Assembly: GCF_041583835.1 (NCBI RefSeq)
Contig: NZ_JBFHFC010000008.1
Span: forward strand, 1-64,000
Length of the DNA stretch: 64,000 nt
Direction of reading: 5' to 3'
From: Thiomicrorhabdus sp041583835
GTDB taxonomy: Bacteria > Pseudomonadota > Gammaproteobacteria > Thiomicrospirales > Thiomicrospiraceae
Shown here piece by piece: positions 53,794 to 62,406 of the stretch. A program made the position numbers and the translations under genes. Under the pieces are notes generated by a model. That model was not told the DNA's origin and made no database searches. It was given only the letters and a program-made list of their open reading frames with translations. The first letter of the stretch is position 1. The number at the start of each line of letters is the position of its first letter.

Positions 53794-54813
53794 TTAGTTT
53801 TTATTTATCATCGGGCGACAATGTTTTGAAAAAAGTCGTACTAATTGCGCAAGCTCTTCATTTACGCTTGCCTCTTCTCCAAACGTAACAAGTTTAATAG
53901 GAGGTTGGTTTTTAACCTCTTGCACCATTAACTCACCAAACAATTTAGCGACAAGGTAGTTATTATCAAATTCTTGTCTGAGTAACCGCCTCATACCAGA
54001 CGCTAAAAGATCGGCAACTTGAATTCCTTCGTACGACTTTGAATCGATGAACTTAATATTTTTTCTAATTATTTTTTGGATATCAAAGCCTTCTTTTTCC
54101 TTCAAATGAGGGAATTTGTCTATCAAATATTCTGGTATTTCACCTTTTTTGTACATAAATTCAGACATCGGTCTATAGTCACACCAATTTAGTGCGTGAC
54201 CTGGATTTTGAAGGGAAAGTGTTTGGAGGAGTGTAGGGCTGAATTTCTCAAATACATCTTCAAAATCAGTTTTCTTTTGGGGTTCTTTTTGATCGATTTT
54301 CCATTTAAAAGACTTTAGCGAATTCGGCTTTCTTTGCACAAAATAGCTAATTCCACGATTTACAAATGTATGCATCAGTTGTATTTGGCAGGATAACTGG
54401 ACATATAACTGAGCTGGAAGTTCTTCAAGCTGGCTAGTCATATATCGAACAGCATTTCTTCCACTTTCGTATTTCATTTCATCAACGTTTTCAAGCATCG
54501 AGGTTGCTCGTGTCTTTTGATGATTCATAACCAATTCAAGCTTATTGAGGTGAGAGTCAGTCGCGATGCAGAATAACACCCCTTCTAGAGCACCGAGTTC
54601 CCGTAGGAATTTTATGTAATTTAATTCTGATATCTGGTGTAGTTTTAGTTCTTCAGCTACAAGAACTCCCTCTCTTATTTTCAGATTTCTCAGAGTTTCT
54701 CGGTATTTCCTCTTTTCAGTCTCTGGACATGCATATGCAGCAACAACACACCAAGAATTCTGAGGCGCATTTTTGACAGCAAAAGACCCTGCCTCATCTA
54801 TCAATATCTCCAT
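53794..54813 (-). CDS. DUF3800 protein
   Basis: 339 residues. Begins MEILIDEAGS, the DEAG/DESG motif of DUF3800, and ends with FIDSKSYEGIQVADLLASGMRRLL, the second conserved block with Asp and Gln-x-Ala-Asp. The fold is RNase H-like with candidate acidic catalytic residues. Such genes are often found in mobile or defence regions; activity unproven. The gene is AT-rich, isolated and flanked by fragments of yaeQ and metH, so horizontal arrival is likely. Confidence 0.85.
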   Translation of the reverse strand: MEILIDEAGSFAVKNAPQNSWCVVAAYACPETEKRKYRETLRNLKIREGVLVAEELKLHQISELNYIKFLRELGALEGVLFCIATDSHLNKLELVMNHQKTRATSMLENVDEMKYESGRNAVRYMTSQLEELPAQLYVQLSCQIQLMHTFVNRGISYFVQRKPNSLKSFKWKIDQKEPQKKTDFEDVFEKFSPTLLQTLSLQNPGHALNWCDYRPMSEFMYKKGEIPEYLIDKFPHLKEKEGFDIQKIIRKNIKFIDSKSYEGIQVADLLASGMRRLLRQEFDNNYLVAKLFGELMVQEVKNQPPIKLVTFGEEASVNEELAQLVRLFSKHCRPMINKN

Positions 54814-54835
54814 GCATCCTCATCCTAGCTGAGAG

Positions 54836-54876
54836 CTAACTATTTATTAGACATCCTAATGGGGATGTTGAGTTAG
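54836..54876. repeat. composite hairpin upstream of the DUF3800 gene
   Basis: CTAACT (54836-54841) pairs with AGTTAG (54871-54876), and inside it ACATCC (54851-54856) with GGATGT (54863-54868). It lies 20-60 bases before the DUF3800 start and may be an operator or leader structure. Confidence 0.45.
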
Positions 54877-54883
54877 TCAAACG

Positions 54884-54950
54884 CTTTTAATTGTTAGTTA
54901 CTGCGCAAAATCTTCTGGAACTTAACCCAGATTCGGTGCGAGCCATTTTC
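54884..54950 (-). pseudogene. 3' fragment of metH
   Basis: Bases 54897-54950 match the metH 3' end (55939-55992) at about 48 of 53 positions, including the stop-codon region, and the AT-rich stretch before it also aligns. The fragment ends abruptly within the WLAPNLGYD-coding region and is one base out of the metH frame after a lost base. Confidence 0.85.
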
Positions 54951-54979
54951 GGTTTGTTCTACTTTCTAGACGAATGGCC

Positions 54980-55780
54980 TTATTTAACGACATACAAATC
55001 ATTTGTTGAGACAAAACGGTCGCCGAACAGGATGGCTACCGGCTGGTCATCAAGTCTATTGGCTTGGATGTGGAGATGTGGTTCGTCGGAGTTTCCGGAA
55101 TTTCCCACTTCACCTATTCGCTGACCTTCTTTAACAGACTTTCCTGTTTCGATTTTCACGCTGCCTTTCTTTAAATGCGCTAAAAGAACCTTAATGTTTT
55201 TACATTTTATAACGATATGATTTCCTGCTGTGTGCTCACGATCTACCTTAGTCGGCATATTATCCGGTAAGCCATCGACAGCGGATATCACCTTGCCTGA
55301 ACATGGACTGTAAACGGCATTGCCAAAGATATGATACTGAGCCAAGCTTTCAGGCAGAAAGTTTGTTGCCCGGTTTCCTAGTTTGCCAATTTCGATGATA
55401 TCAATGGCGTATTTTCCATCCTCGGACATAGCATGAAACGGGTTTGTCATTCCGTTGCTTCCACCTTGTAAGATGCTGTAGGAACCTTTACCTAAAGGAA
55501 ATGCCAGCTTGACTGGATTATCGGGGCAGCAGGTGCCGGAAAGGATTTTTACCCCCAACAATATTCCACACAGTGCTAATAACGCTATGCCGCCAAGGTA
55601 GCTCCATTTTCCTCCGGAAAGGCTCCAGGATAGGGTACGAACTTTAAGAAATGAATAGAGCGCAGCGATCAAGAAAAAAGCGACGGTAAGGTATCTTAAA
55701 TAGTAACTGGTTACAGCCCAAGGGCCGATTTTGTAGAAAATAACACAACACTTCCTGTCAGCAAAATCTTCAATAGCCAT
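54980..55780 (-). CDS. M23-family metallopeptidase, apparently frameshifted at the 5' end
   Basis: 266 codons from ATG 55780. LytM/M23 domain in the C-terminal half: HAMSEDGKYAID (about 117-128), GNHIVIK, LLAHLKKGSV and HLHIQ (about 239-243), the HxH zinc ligands. Two membrane helices precede it. The first 14 residues (MAIEDFADRKCC...) do not fit: another frame upstream (55711-55872) has a good ribosome site and a membrane-helix sequence, and one extra T in the T4 run at 55737-55740 would join them. M23 enzymes cut peptidoglycan or similar peptides. Lies between two metH 3' ends. Confidence 0.75.
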   Translation of the reverse strand: MAIEDFADRKCCVIFYKIGPWAVTSYYLRYLTVAFFLIAALYSFLKVRTLSWSLSGGKWSYLGGIALLALCGILLGVKILSGTCCPDNPVKLAFPLGKGSYSILQGGSNGMTNPFHAMSEDGKYAIDIIEIGKLGNRATNFLPESLAQYHIFGNAVYSPCSGKVISAVDGLPDNMPTKVDREHTAGNHIVIKCKNIKVLLAHLKKGSVKIETGKSVKEGQRIGEVGNSGNSDEPHLHIQANRLDDQPVAILFGDRFVSTNDLYVVK

Positions 55781-55872
55781 TCCGATTTACTTCGCATTGC
55801 GCTGAATGAGAGCCATGCGATGAATAAAAACGGAAAGAGTATTGTGAGTGCACCGAGTATGTATATGGTCAT
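55711..55872 (-). pseudogene. out-of-frame 5' part of the M23 peptidase gene
   Basis: 53 codons, ATG 55872 preceded by GAGGAACAC, coding for MTIYILGALTILFPFLFIAW and a second hydrophobic stretch before a stop in the shifted frame. With one more T at 55737-55740 it continues as VVLFFYKIGPW into the downstream frame. Either a real frameshift, slippage-dependent expression or a sequencing error. Confidence 0.65.
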
Positions 55873-55903
55873 GTGTTCCTCGTTACCGTGCTAAACAAAT
55901 AAC

Positions 55904-55930
55904 AAAAAGGGCGAATAAATCGCCCTTTTA
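55904..55930 (-). terminator. Rho-independent terminator of metH
   Basis: AAAAGGGCG (55905-55913) / CGCCCTTTT (55921-55929), perfect 9-base stem, with A and T runs, 10 bases after the metH stop. Confidence 0.88.
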
Positions 55931-55939
55931 ATTTTAATG

Positions 55940-58900
55940 TTACTGCGCAAAATCTTCCGGATCGTAACCCAGGTTTGGTGCGAGCCATTTTTCGCTTTCT
56001 TCGATCGTCCAGCCTTTGCGGTGGGCGTAGTCTTCTACCTGGTCACGTCCAAGCGAACCGACACCGAAGTAGCGGCTTTCCGGATGTGCAAAATACGTTC
56101 CTGAAACCGCAGCCGTCGGCGTCATCGCGAAGCTTTCGGTGATGTCCAGACCAATGGCGGTATCTGGTTTCAACAGTTCCCAACTCGTGCCTTTCTCGGT
56201 GTGATCCGGGCAGGCCGGATAACCGGCTGCCGGACGGATGCCCTGATAGCGTTCGCGGATCAGGTCTTCGTTGTCCAGATTCTCTTCCGGCGCGTAGCCC
56301 CAATCTTCTTTACGAACGATTTCATGCAGGGTTTCGGCAAAGGCTTCGGCGAAACGGTCGGCCAATGCTTTAAGCATGATCGAGCGGTAGTCGTCGTGCG
56401 CCGCTTCGAAGCGTTCGATGTGTTCGTCGATGTCGATACCCGCCGTCACCGCGAAGAAACCGATGTAGTCGGCCACGCCGGTTTCTTTAGGCGCGATGAA
56501 GTCAGACAGACAGTTGTTGGCACCGCCGCGTTTTTTCTCCGCCTGCTGACGCAGGTGGTGGAACGTATGTTGCACTTGGGTGCGTGATTCGTCCGTATAG
56601 ACTTCAATGTCGTCGCCGACGCGGTTGGCCGGATAGAAGCCGTAGACCGCTTTGGCGGTCAGCCACTTCTCGTCGATGATCTGCTTCAACATCTCCTGCG
56701 CGTCGGCAAATACCTTGCGCGCTTCTTCACCGACGACCTTGTCGTCCAGAATGCGAGGGTACAAACCGTGCAGTTCCCAAGACTGGAAGAACGGCGACCA
56801 GTCGAAACGCTCGACCAGTTTCTCAAGCGGGAAGTCTTCCAATACTTTTGTGCCTAGGAAGGTCGGTTTAACCGGCGTGAATTCCGACCAGGCCTCTTCA
56901 GTCAGGGCAGGGTTCTCACGCGCCTTGTTCACCGGAATACGTTTGACCTGAGCAGCACGTGCTTTACGTTCCTCACGAACCTGTTCGTATTCGGCGCGGA
57001 TTTTGGCGGCGAAATCGACTTTCAAGTCGTTGGAGATCAAACTCTGCGCAACACCCACTGCACGCGAAGCATCCTTAACATAAACAACCGGATGGTCGTA
57101 TTGCGGTTCGATCTTGACCGCCGTGTGCGCTTTGGAAGTGGTGGCACCACCGATCAACAGCGGCAGATCCATGTTGCGTTCTTTCATCAGTTTGGCGACG
57201 TTGACCATCTCTTCCAGAGACGGCGTGATCAAGCCGGAAAGCCCGATGACGTTGGCGCCTTGTTCGACGGCGGTGTCCAGAATCTTTTCGGCCGGAACCA
57301 TCACGCCCAAGTCGATAACCTCGAAGTTGTTACATTGCAGTACGACGCCGACGATGTTCTTACCGATGTCGTGAACGTCGCCCTTAACGGTCGCCATCAC
57401 AATCTTACCGTTGGCCTGCCCTTCGGCTTTTTGTGCCAGCAAATAAGGATCAAGATAGGCCACGGCGCGCTTCATGACACGGGCGGATTTGACCACCTGC
57501 GGCAGGAACATCTTTCCGGAACCGAACAGGTCGCCGACCACATTCATGCCGTCCATCAAAGGCCCTTCGATGACCAGTAGGGCGGAACCGAGTTTCTGGT
57601 AGGCTTCTTCGGTATCGGATTCGATAAAGTCGGTGATCCCTTTTACCAGAGCGTGCTCAAGACGTTTTTCGACCGACTCTTCGCGCCAGGCGGTGTCGTG
57701 CACTTTACCGGCGGCGGTGCCGTCGCCGCGGAATTCTTCGGCCACTTCTAGCAGTCTTTCACCGGCGTCAGGATCTTTGTTCAGGATGACGTCTTCGACT
57801 GCAACGCGCAGTTTTTCAGGCAGGTCGTCGTAGATCGCCATCTGTCCGGCGTTGACGATACCCATGTCCATGCCTTCCTTGATTGCGTAGTACAGGAAGA
57901 CCGAGTGGATCGCTTCACGAACCGGGTTGTTGCCTCGGAACGAGAAGGAGACGTTGGAAACCCCACCGGAAATCTTGGCGTGCGGCAGATTCTTTTTGAT
58001 CCAGGTGACGGCATTGATGAAATCCAACCCGTAGTTGTTGTGTTCTTCGATACCGGTCGCCACCGCGAAAATGTTCGGGTCGAAAATGATGTCTTGCGGC
58101 AAGAAGCCGACTTTATCGACCAGAACGCGGTAGGAGCGTTCACAGATTTCGATCTTGCGCTCAAGCGTATCTGCCTGTCCGGTTTCGTCGAATGCCATGA
58201 CAATGGCGGCCGCGCCGTACTGCTTGACCAGTTTGGCGTGTTTGATGAAGGCTTCTTCACCCTCTTTCAAAGAGATGGAGTTGACCACCCCTTTACCTTG
58301 AATGCATTTCAGTCCGGCTTCGATGACGTCCCATTTTGAAGAGTCGATCATGATCGGTACGCGCGACGCTTCCGGTTCCGAGGCCAACAGGTTCAGGAAA
58401 CGCACCATGCACGCCTTGGCGTCGAGCATCCCTTCATCCATGTTGACGTCGATGATCTGAGCGCCGTCTTCCACCTGCTTCACGGCGATCTCGATCGCTT
58501 CTTCGTAGTTCTCTTCGATGATCAGGCGCTTGAATTTGGCGGAACCGGTAACGTTGTTACGCTCACCGACGTTGACGAACAGCGAGCTTTCGTCGATGTT
58601 CAGAGGTTCAAGACCGGATAGGCGGCAGGCCGGCTTGATTTCCGGCAGGGCGCGACGCGGGTACGCCTGTGCCGCGTTGGCCATGGCCTGCACGTGATCC
58701 GGCGTGGTTCCACAGCAACCACCGATAATGTTGATCCAGCCTCTTTCCGCCCAGACTTTGATTTCTGCGGCCATCTGTTCCGGAGTTTCGTCATACTCAC
58801 CGAACTCGTTCGGCAGACCGGCGTTCGGGTGAACCGAAACGAAGGTTTCACAGACGCGGCTCAATTCTTCGACGTAAGGGCGCAGTTCTTCCGGCCCCAA

Positions 58901-59650
58901 GGCACAGTTCAGACCGACGGACAAAGGTTCCGCATGCACGACGGCGTTGTAGAACGCTTCGGTGGTCTGACCGGAAAGCGTACGTCCGGACGCATCGGTG
59001 ATGGTACCGGAAAGCATGATCGGCACTTCGTAACCGACTTCGTTCTCCACCTCTTTGACCGCGAAAATAGCCGCTTTGGCGTTGAGCGTATCGAAAATGG
59101 TCTCGATCAGGATGGTGTCCACGCCACCTTCAAGCAAAGCATGAGTGGCCTGTTTGTATGCGGTGACCAGCTCGTCGAACGAGGTGTTACGGAAACCCGG
59201 GTCGTTGACGTCCGGCGAGATCGAGGCGGTACGGTTTGTCGGCCCCAAAACCCCGGTGACGAAACGCGGCTTGCCGTCTTCGGCTTCGGCGATGTCACAC
59301 GCTTCGCGCGCCACTTTGGCGGCGGCCAGGTTGATTTCGCTGACATACTCCTGCATGTCGTAGTCGGCCTGCGCGATGGTGGTGGCGTTGAAAGAGTTTG
59401 TTTCCAGAATGTCGACGCCTTTGCGCAGGAACTCAAGATGGATGTCACGAATCACTTCCGGCTTGGTGATGACCAGAATATCGTTGTTGCCTTTGATATC
59501 CATGTGATAGTCGGCAAAACGCTCACCGCGAAAATCTTCTTCGCTCAGGTGCTGGTCCTGAATCATTGTTCCCATGGCACCGTCCAGTACCATAATGCGT
59601 TCTTGCAGAAGGGATTTCAGGAGTTGTAGGCGTTCACTTCGTTGACTCAT
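55940..59650 (-). CDS. metH: cobalamin-dependent methionine synthase
   Basis: 1236 residues from the ATG preceded by GGAA; an ATG four codons upstream (59662) has no site. Four modules in order: homocysteine domain with zinc Cys in GLNCALGP and GGCCGTTP (ending near 330), pterin domain opening FVNVGERNNVTGS (about 360), B12 domain with the DVHDIGKNIV cobalt-His motif (about 760), and the reactivation domain with RPAAGYPACPDHTEK (about 1140). It methylates homocysteine from methyl-THF. No B12 riboswitch was recognised upstream. Its 3' end is duplicated at 54.9 kb. Confidence 0.97.
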   Translation of the reverse strand: MSQRSERLQLLKSLLQERIMVLDGAMGTMIQDQHLSEEDFRGERFADYHMDIKGNNDILVITKPEVIRDIHLEFLRKGVDILETNSFNATTIAQADYDMQEYVSEINLAAAKVAREACDIAEAEDGKPRFVTGVLGPTNRTASISPDVNDPGFRNTSFDELVTAYKQATHALLEGGVDTILIETIFDTLNAKAAIFAVKEVENEVGYEVPIMLSGTITDASGRTLSGQTTEAFYNAVVHAEPLSVGLNCALGPEELRPYVEELSRVCETFVSVHPNAGLPNEFGEYDETPEQMAAEIKVWAERGWINIIGGCCGTTPDHVQAMANAAQAYPRRALPEIKPACRLSGLEPLNIDESSLFVNVGERNNVTGSAKFKRLIIEENYEEAIEIAVKQVEDGAQIIDVNMDEGMLDAKACMVRFLNLLASEPEASRVPIMIDSSKWDVIEAGLKCIQGKGVVNSISLKEGEEAFIKHAKLVKQYGAAAIVMAFDETGQADTLERKIEICERSYRVLVDKVGFLPQDIIFDPNIFAVATGIEEHNNYGLDFINAVTWIKKNLPHAKISGGVSNVSFSFRGNNPVREAIHSVFLYYAIKEGMDMGIVNAGQMAIYDDLPEKLRVAVEDVILNKDPDAGERLLEVAEEFRGDGTAAGKVHDTAWREESVEKRLEHALVKGITDFIESDTEEAYQKLGSALLVIEGPLMDGMNVVGDLFGSGKMFLPQVVKSARVMKRAVAYLDPYLLAQKAEGQANGKIVMATVKGDVHDIGKNIVGVVLQCNNFEVIDLGVMVPAEKILDTAVEQGANVIGLSGLITPSLEEMVNVAKLMKERNMDLPLLIGGATTSKAHTAVKIEPQYDHPVVYVKDASRAVGVAQSLISNDLKVDFAAKIRAEYEQVREERKARAAQVKRIPVNKARENPALTEEAWSEFTPVKPTFLGTKVLEDFPLEKLVERFDWSPFFQSWELHGLYPRILDDKVVGEEARKVFADAQEMLKQIIDEKWLTAKAVYGFYPANRVGDDIEVYTDESRTQVQHTFHHLRQQAEKKRGGANNCLSDFIAPKETGVADYIGFFAVTAGIDIDEHIERFEAAHDDYRSIMLKALADRFAEAFAETLHEIVRKEDWGYAPEENLDNEDLIRERYQGIRPAAGYPACPDHTEKGTSWELLKPDTAIGLDITESFAMTPTAAVSGTYFAHPESRYFGVGSLGRDQVEDYAHRKGWTIEESEKWLAPNLGYDPEDFAQ

Positions 59651-59748
59651 TTCGGGTTCCATAGCATGCGTAAAATTTAATCGGACTATTTTACCCGATT
59701 TGTCCCGTGAGCACTAATCGGAAGCATGCCTAAATGGAGGGGGTGTTT

Positions 59749-60993
59749 TCAGTACTCGACGGACACTTTGTTGCGACCGGATTTTTTGGCTCTGTACAGC
59801 GCCTTATCGGCCTTTGCGATGGCGTCGGTCAACGAACTGCCGGAATAGGTGAGCCCCTGACTGAGGGTGAATTCGACGCCGATCTTTTCCTTGGAATGTT
59901 TTTCGATGGAAACCCTGAGCGTTTCGCAGAGCCGTTCGATTTCCGCAGCGTCGTTGACTTCGCCGACCACACAGAACTCCTCTCCGCCGAAGCGGGCGGT
60001 GATGAAGTGTGAAAACAGGTCTTCGATGGCGCGGGCGGTGAATATGATCGCTTCATCGCCCTTTTGATGCCCGTGTTCGTCGTTGACGTGTTTGAAGTGG
60101 TCGATGTCGGCCATCATGACGAATGCGTGCTTATTCCCCTGTTTCAATCGGTCGAAGAGGGCAGAGCCTTTTTGGAACAGATAACCGCGGTTGAAGATGC
60201 CGGTCAGCGGGTCGCGTTGGGAGATGTGTTCGATTTCGTGGTAGGCGCAGCTGTGGTCGATGTTCTGTTTGATGCGCACATAGAGTTCTTCGGCCGACGC
60301 CTCGGTGTTGTAGAAATCGTTGACGCCGTACTTCATCAGCCGGATGGCGGTGGCGATGTTTTTGCCGGGTTCGCAAACCATCATGGGTAACTGGCTCTGA
60401 TTGAAGCGTTGGCGGATCGAGTTGACGAAGCCGTGAATGTCGGCACCGATGTGATCGGTATCTTCGATCAGGATCAGGTCGGGTTGTTCCGATACGATGC
60501 AACGCAGCATTTCCTGCGGGCTTTCGAATACCCGTACCCGAAAGCGGTGGACGCGCAAGAGTCCCACCAGACGATTGCTGTACTGTGAGTGCGAAGAACT
60601 CAAAACCCAAAGGCGCCGTTGCGCGTTCCTGAATAAGTTGACTGCGGTTTGAACGGCGTAGTGGATCGAAGCCGGACTGTCTTTGGTGACGTAATCGGCG
60701 ACTTTCTGATGAAACATTTCTTTGCGGGTTTTGTCACAGTAGGATGCGGTTAGGACAATGGTGGTGATGTGTTTACTGTGAAGAAGTTCGATCGCTTCCC
60801 CTTTGGTGGCGTCCGGAAGATGGAGGTCGCTCAAACAAACCACCACGTTAACGTCGGTCGCCAAAATTTCTTTGGCCTCTGACAGGGAGTGGCAGGTCAG
60901 TACCGGCAGGGGAGTGAGTATTTCCAGTTGATTTTTCAGCAACAGGGCAATGGATTTCTGGTCATCGATAATCAGGAATACGTCTTGGGTCAT
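59749..60993 (-). CDS. double-receiver GGDEF response regulator (diguanylate cyclase)
   Basis: 414 residues. First receiver about 4-120, with acidic pair DD (10-11), phospho-acceptor Asp near 56 and Lys near 104; second, degenerate receiver about 126-245; GGDEF domain from about 258 with GGEEF (336-340) and no RxxD inhibitory site in front of it. It should make c-di-GMP when phosphorylated and lack classic product inhibition. No kinase is adjacent. It is the only gene between metH and trmA on this strand. Confidence 0.9.
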   Translation of the reverse strand: MTQDVFLIIDDQKSIALLLKNQLEILTPLPVLTCHSLSEAKEILATDVNVVVCLSDLHLPDATKGEAIELLHSKHITTIVLTASYCDKTRKEMFHQKVADYVTKDSPASIHYAVQTAVNLFRNAQRRLWVLSSSHSQYSNRLVGLLRVHRFRVRVFESPQEMLRCIVSEQPDLILIEDTDHIGADIHGFVNSIRQRFNQSQLPMMVCEPGKNIATAIRLMKYGVNDFYNTEASAEELYVRIKQNIDHSCAYHEIEHISQRDPLTGIFNRGYLFQKGSALFDRLKQGNKHAFVMMADIDHFKHVNDEHGHQKGDEAIIFTARAIEDLFSHFITARFGGEEFCVVGEVNDAAEIERLCETLRVSIEKHSKEKIGVEFTLSQGLTYSGSSLTDAIAKADKALYRAKKSGRNKVSVEY

Positions 60994-61247
60994 TGAAAGT
61001 TCGACTTAAATTAATGCTCGTTGATGTTTCGTATTAGGAAAATTCAGTATAGAACTTTTTTATGACAAAATCTTTGCAAATTACGTTTATATCCTTATTT
61101 TTTTATGGGATAGCTTTTTATGTGAAATTGGCGGCCTCAAAGCGGGTTTGCGGGGTATTTGAACGGGTACGGCCGTTTTTTGTCTGTTTCGGTTTGGTGT
61201 TAAGTGTTGTCTGTCCGGAATATTCGGAAAGCCGTTGTTTAATCAAG

Positions 61248-61253
61248 TATAAT
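61248..61253 (+). promoter_or_regulatory. putative -10 element of trmA
   Basis: TATAAT 45 bases before the trmA ATG; -35 weak. The 60994-61297 gap otherwise holds no convincing gene. Confidence 0.4.
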
Positions 61254-61297
61254 TCCCGCCTAAACTTAAGTCTTAATATCGAAATAATGGATGCGCC

Positions 61298-62404
61298 ATG
61301 CTCTGCCAAGTTTTCCCGGAACAGTATGCCTCTCAGCTCGACGAAAAAGTCACTCGCTTAAACGCGTTGCTGCCGAGTTTGCCTAATCTTCAGGTGTTTG
61401 AATCGCCTGCATCGAACTATCGCGCCCGCGCCGAATTCCGTATTTGGCATGAAGGGGATGAAACCGATTACATCATGTTCAACTCCGAGACCCGCGAGAA
61501 GGTGGCGATCAAGTCGTGTCCGATGGCGATCAAGTCGATCGACGAGCTGATGCCGAAGCTGATGGCGGAAATCGTGGCCGACTCGGCCTTGCGTTTGAAG
61601 TTGTTTCAGGTCGATTTTCTGGCGACCTTGAGCGGCGAGATGCTGGTCACGTTGATATACCGTCGCCAGATTGAAGGCGATCAGGCCTGGTTGGATTCCG
61701 TTGCCAAACTGAAACAGCGTTTGCCGATCGATCACGTGATCGGCCGTGCCCGCAAGCAGAAAATCTTGTTGGACAAAGATTATGTGGTCGAGAAACTTCA
61801 GGTAGACGGACAGGAATTCATTTACCAGCAGGTGGAAAACAGCTTTACCCAGCCGAATGCGTTTGTAGCGCAGAAGATGTTGGGTTGGGCACGCCAGATG
61901 TGCGACAAGTATCTGGACGGCCAAGGCGATTTGATTGAGCTGTATTGCGGTAACGGTAATTTCTCGATTGCGTTGGCGGACAAGTTCCGTAAGGTGTTGG
62001 CGACGGAAATCTCCAAGACTTCGGTGCACTCGGCGCAATTCAATATTGCGGCCAACGGCGTGGAGAACCTGACCATTCTTAAGATGGCGGCGGAAGAAGT
62101 TTCTTTGGCGCTACAAGGTCAATCTTTTAACCGCCTTAAAGACGTTGATTTGCCGAGTTACGATTTTCAGGCGATTCTGGTCGATCCGCCGCGCGCCGGG
62201 TTGGACGACCTGACACGCAAGATGGTCACGGAGTACGACCATATTCTTTATATCTCCTGTAATCCGGAGACGCTGGCGCGCGATTTGGACGCGATTTCGG
62301 TGACGCACGAAGTCGTGGAATCCGCGCTGTTTGATCAATTCCCTTATACTCATCACATTGAAAGCGGCGTGTTTTTGAAACGAAAAAACAACGATAAGGA
62401 ATAA
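61298..62404 (+). CDS. trmA: tRNA (uracil-5-)-methyltransferase
   Basis: 368 residues. SAM-binding ELYCGNGNFSIALA (about 211-224), catalytic Cys in ISCNPETLARDL (about 320-331) and PPRAGLDD (about 292-299). It methylates U54 of the T loop of tRNA. Length and the absence of a TRAM domain fit TrmA rather than RlmD. First of three rightward genes, two bases before the TauE/SafE gene. Confidence 0.95.
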   Translation: MLCQVFPEQYASQLDEKVTRLNALLPSLPNLQVFESPASNYRARAEFRIWHEGDETDYIMFNSETREKVAIKSCPMAIKSIDELMPKLMAEIVADSALRLKLFQVDFLATLSGEMLVTLIYRRQIEGDQAWLDSVAKLKQRLPIDHVIGRARKQKILLDKDYVVEKLQVDGQEFIYQQVENSFTQPNAFVAQKMLGWARQMCDKYLDGQGDLIELYCGNGNFSIALADKFRKVLATEISKTSVHSAQFNIAANGVENLTILKMAAEEVSLALQGQSFNRLKDVDLPSYDFQAILVDPPRAGLDDLTRKMVTEYDHILYISCNPETLARDLDAISVTHEVVESALFDQFPYTHHIESGVFLKRKNNDKE

Positions 62405-62406
62405 AC

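Noticed and set aside
58694..59629. 311-codon plus-strand frame
   Set aside because: Antisense to the N-terminal part of metH with no family features.
59651..59748. Cobalamin riboswitch upstream of metH
   Set aside because: The gap is below 100 bases and no B12-box-like sequence was recognised.
61062..61361. 99-codon plus-strand frame before trmA
   Set aside because: Overlaps trmA start, crosses the likely trmA -10 element, and its second half is a frame shadow of trmA.
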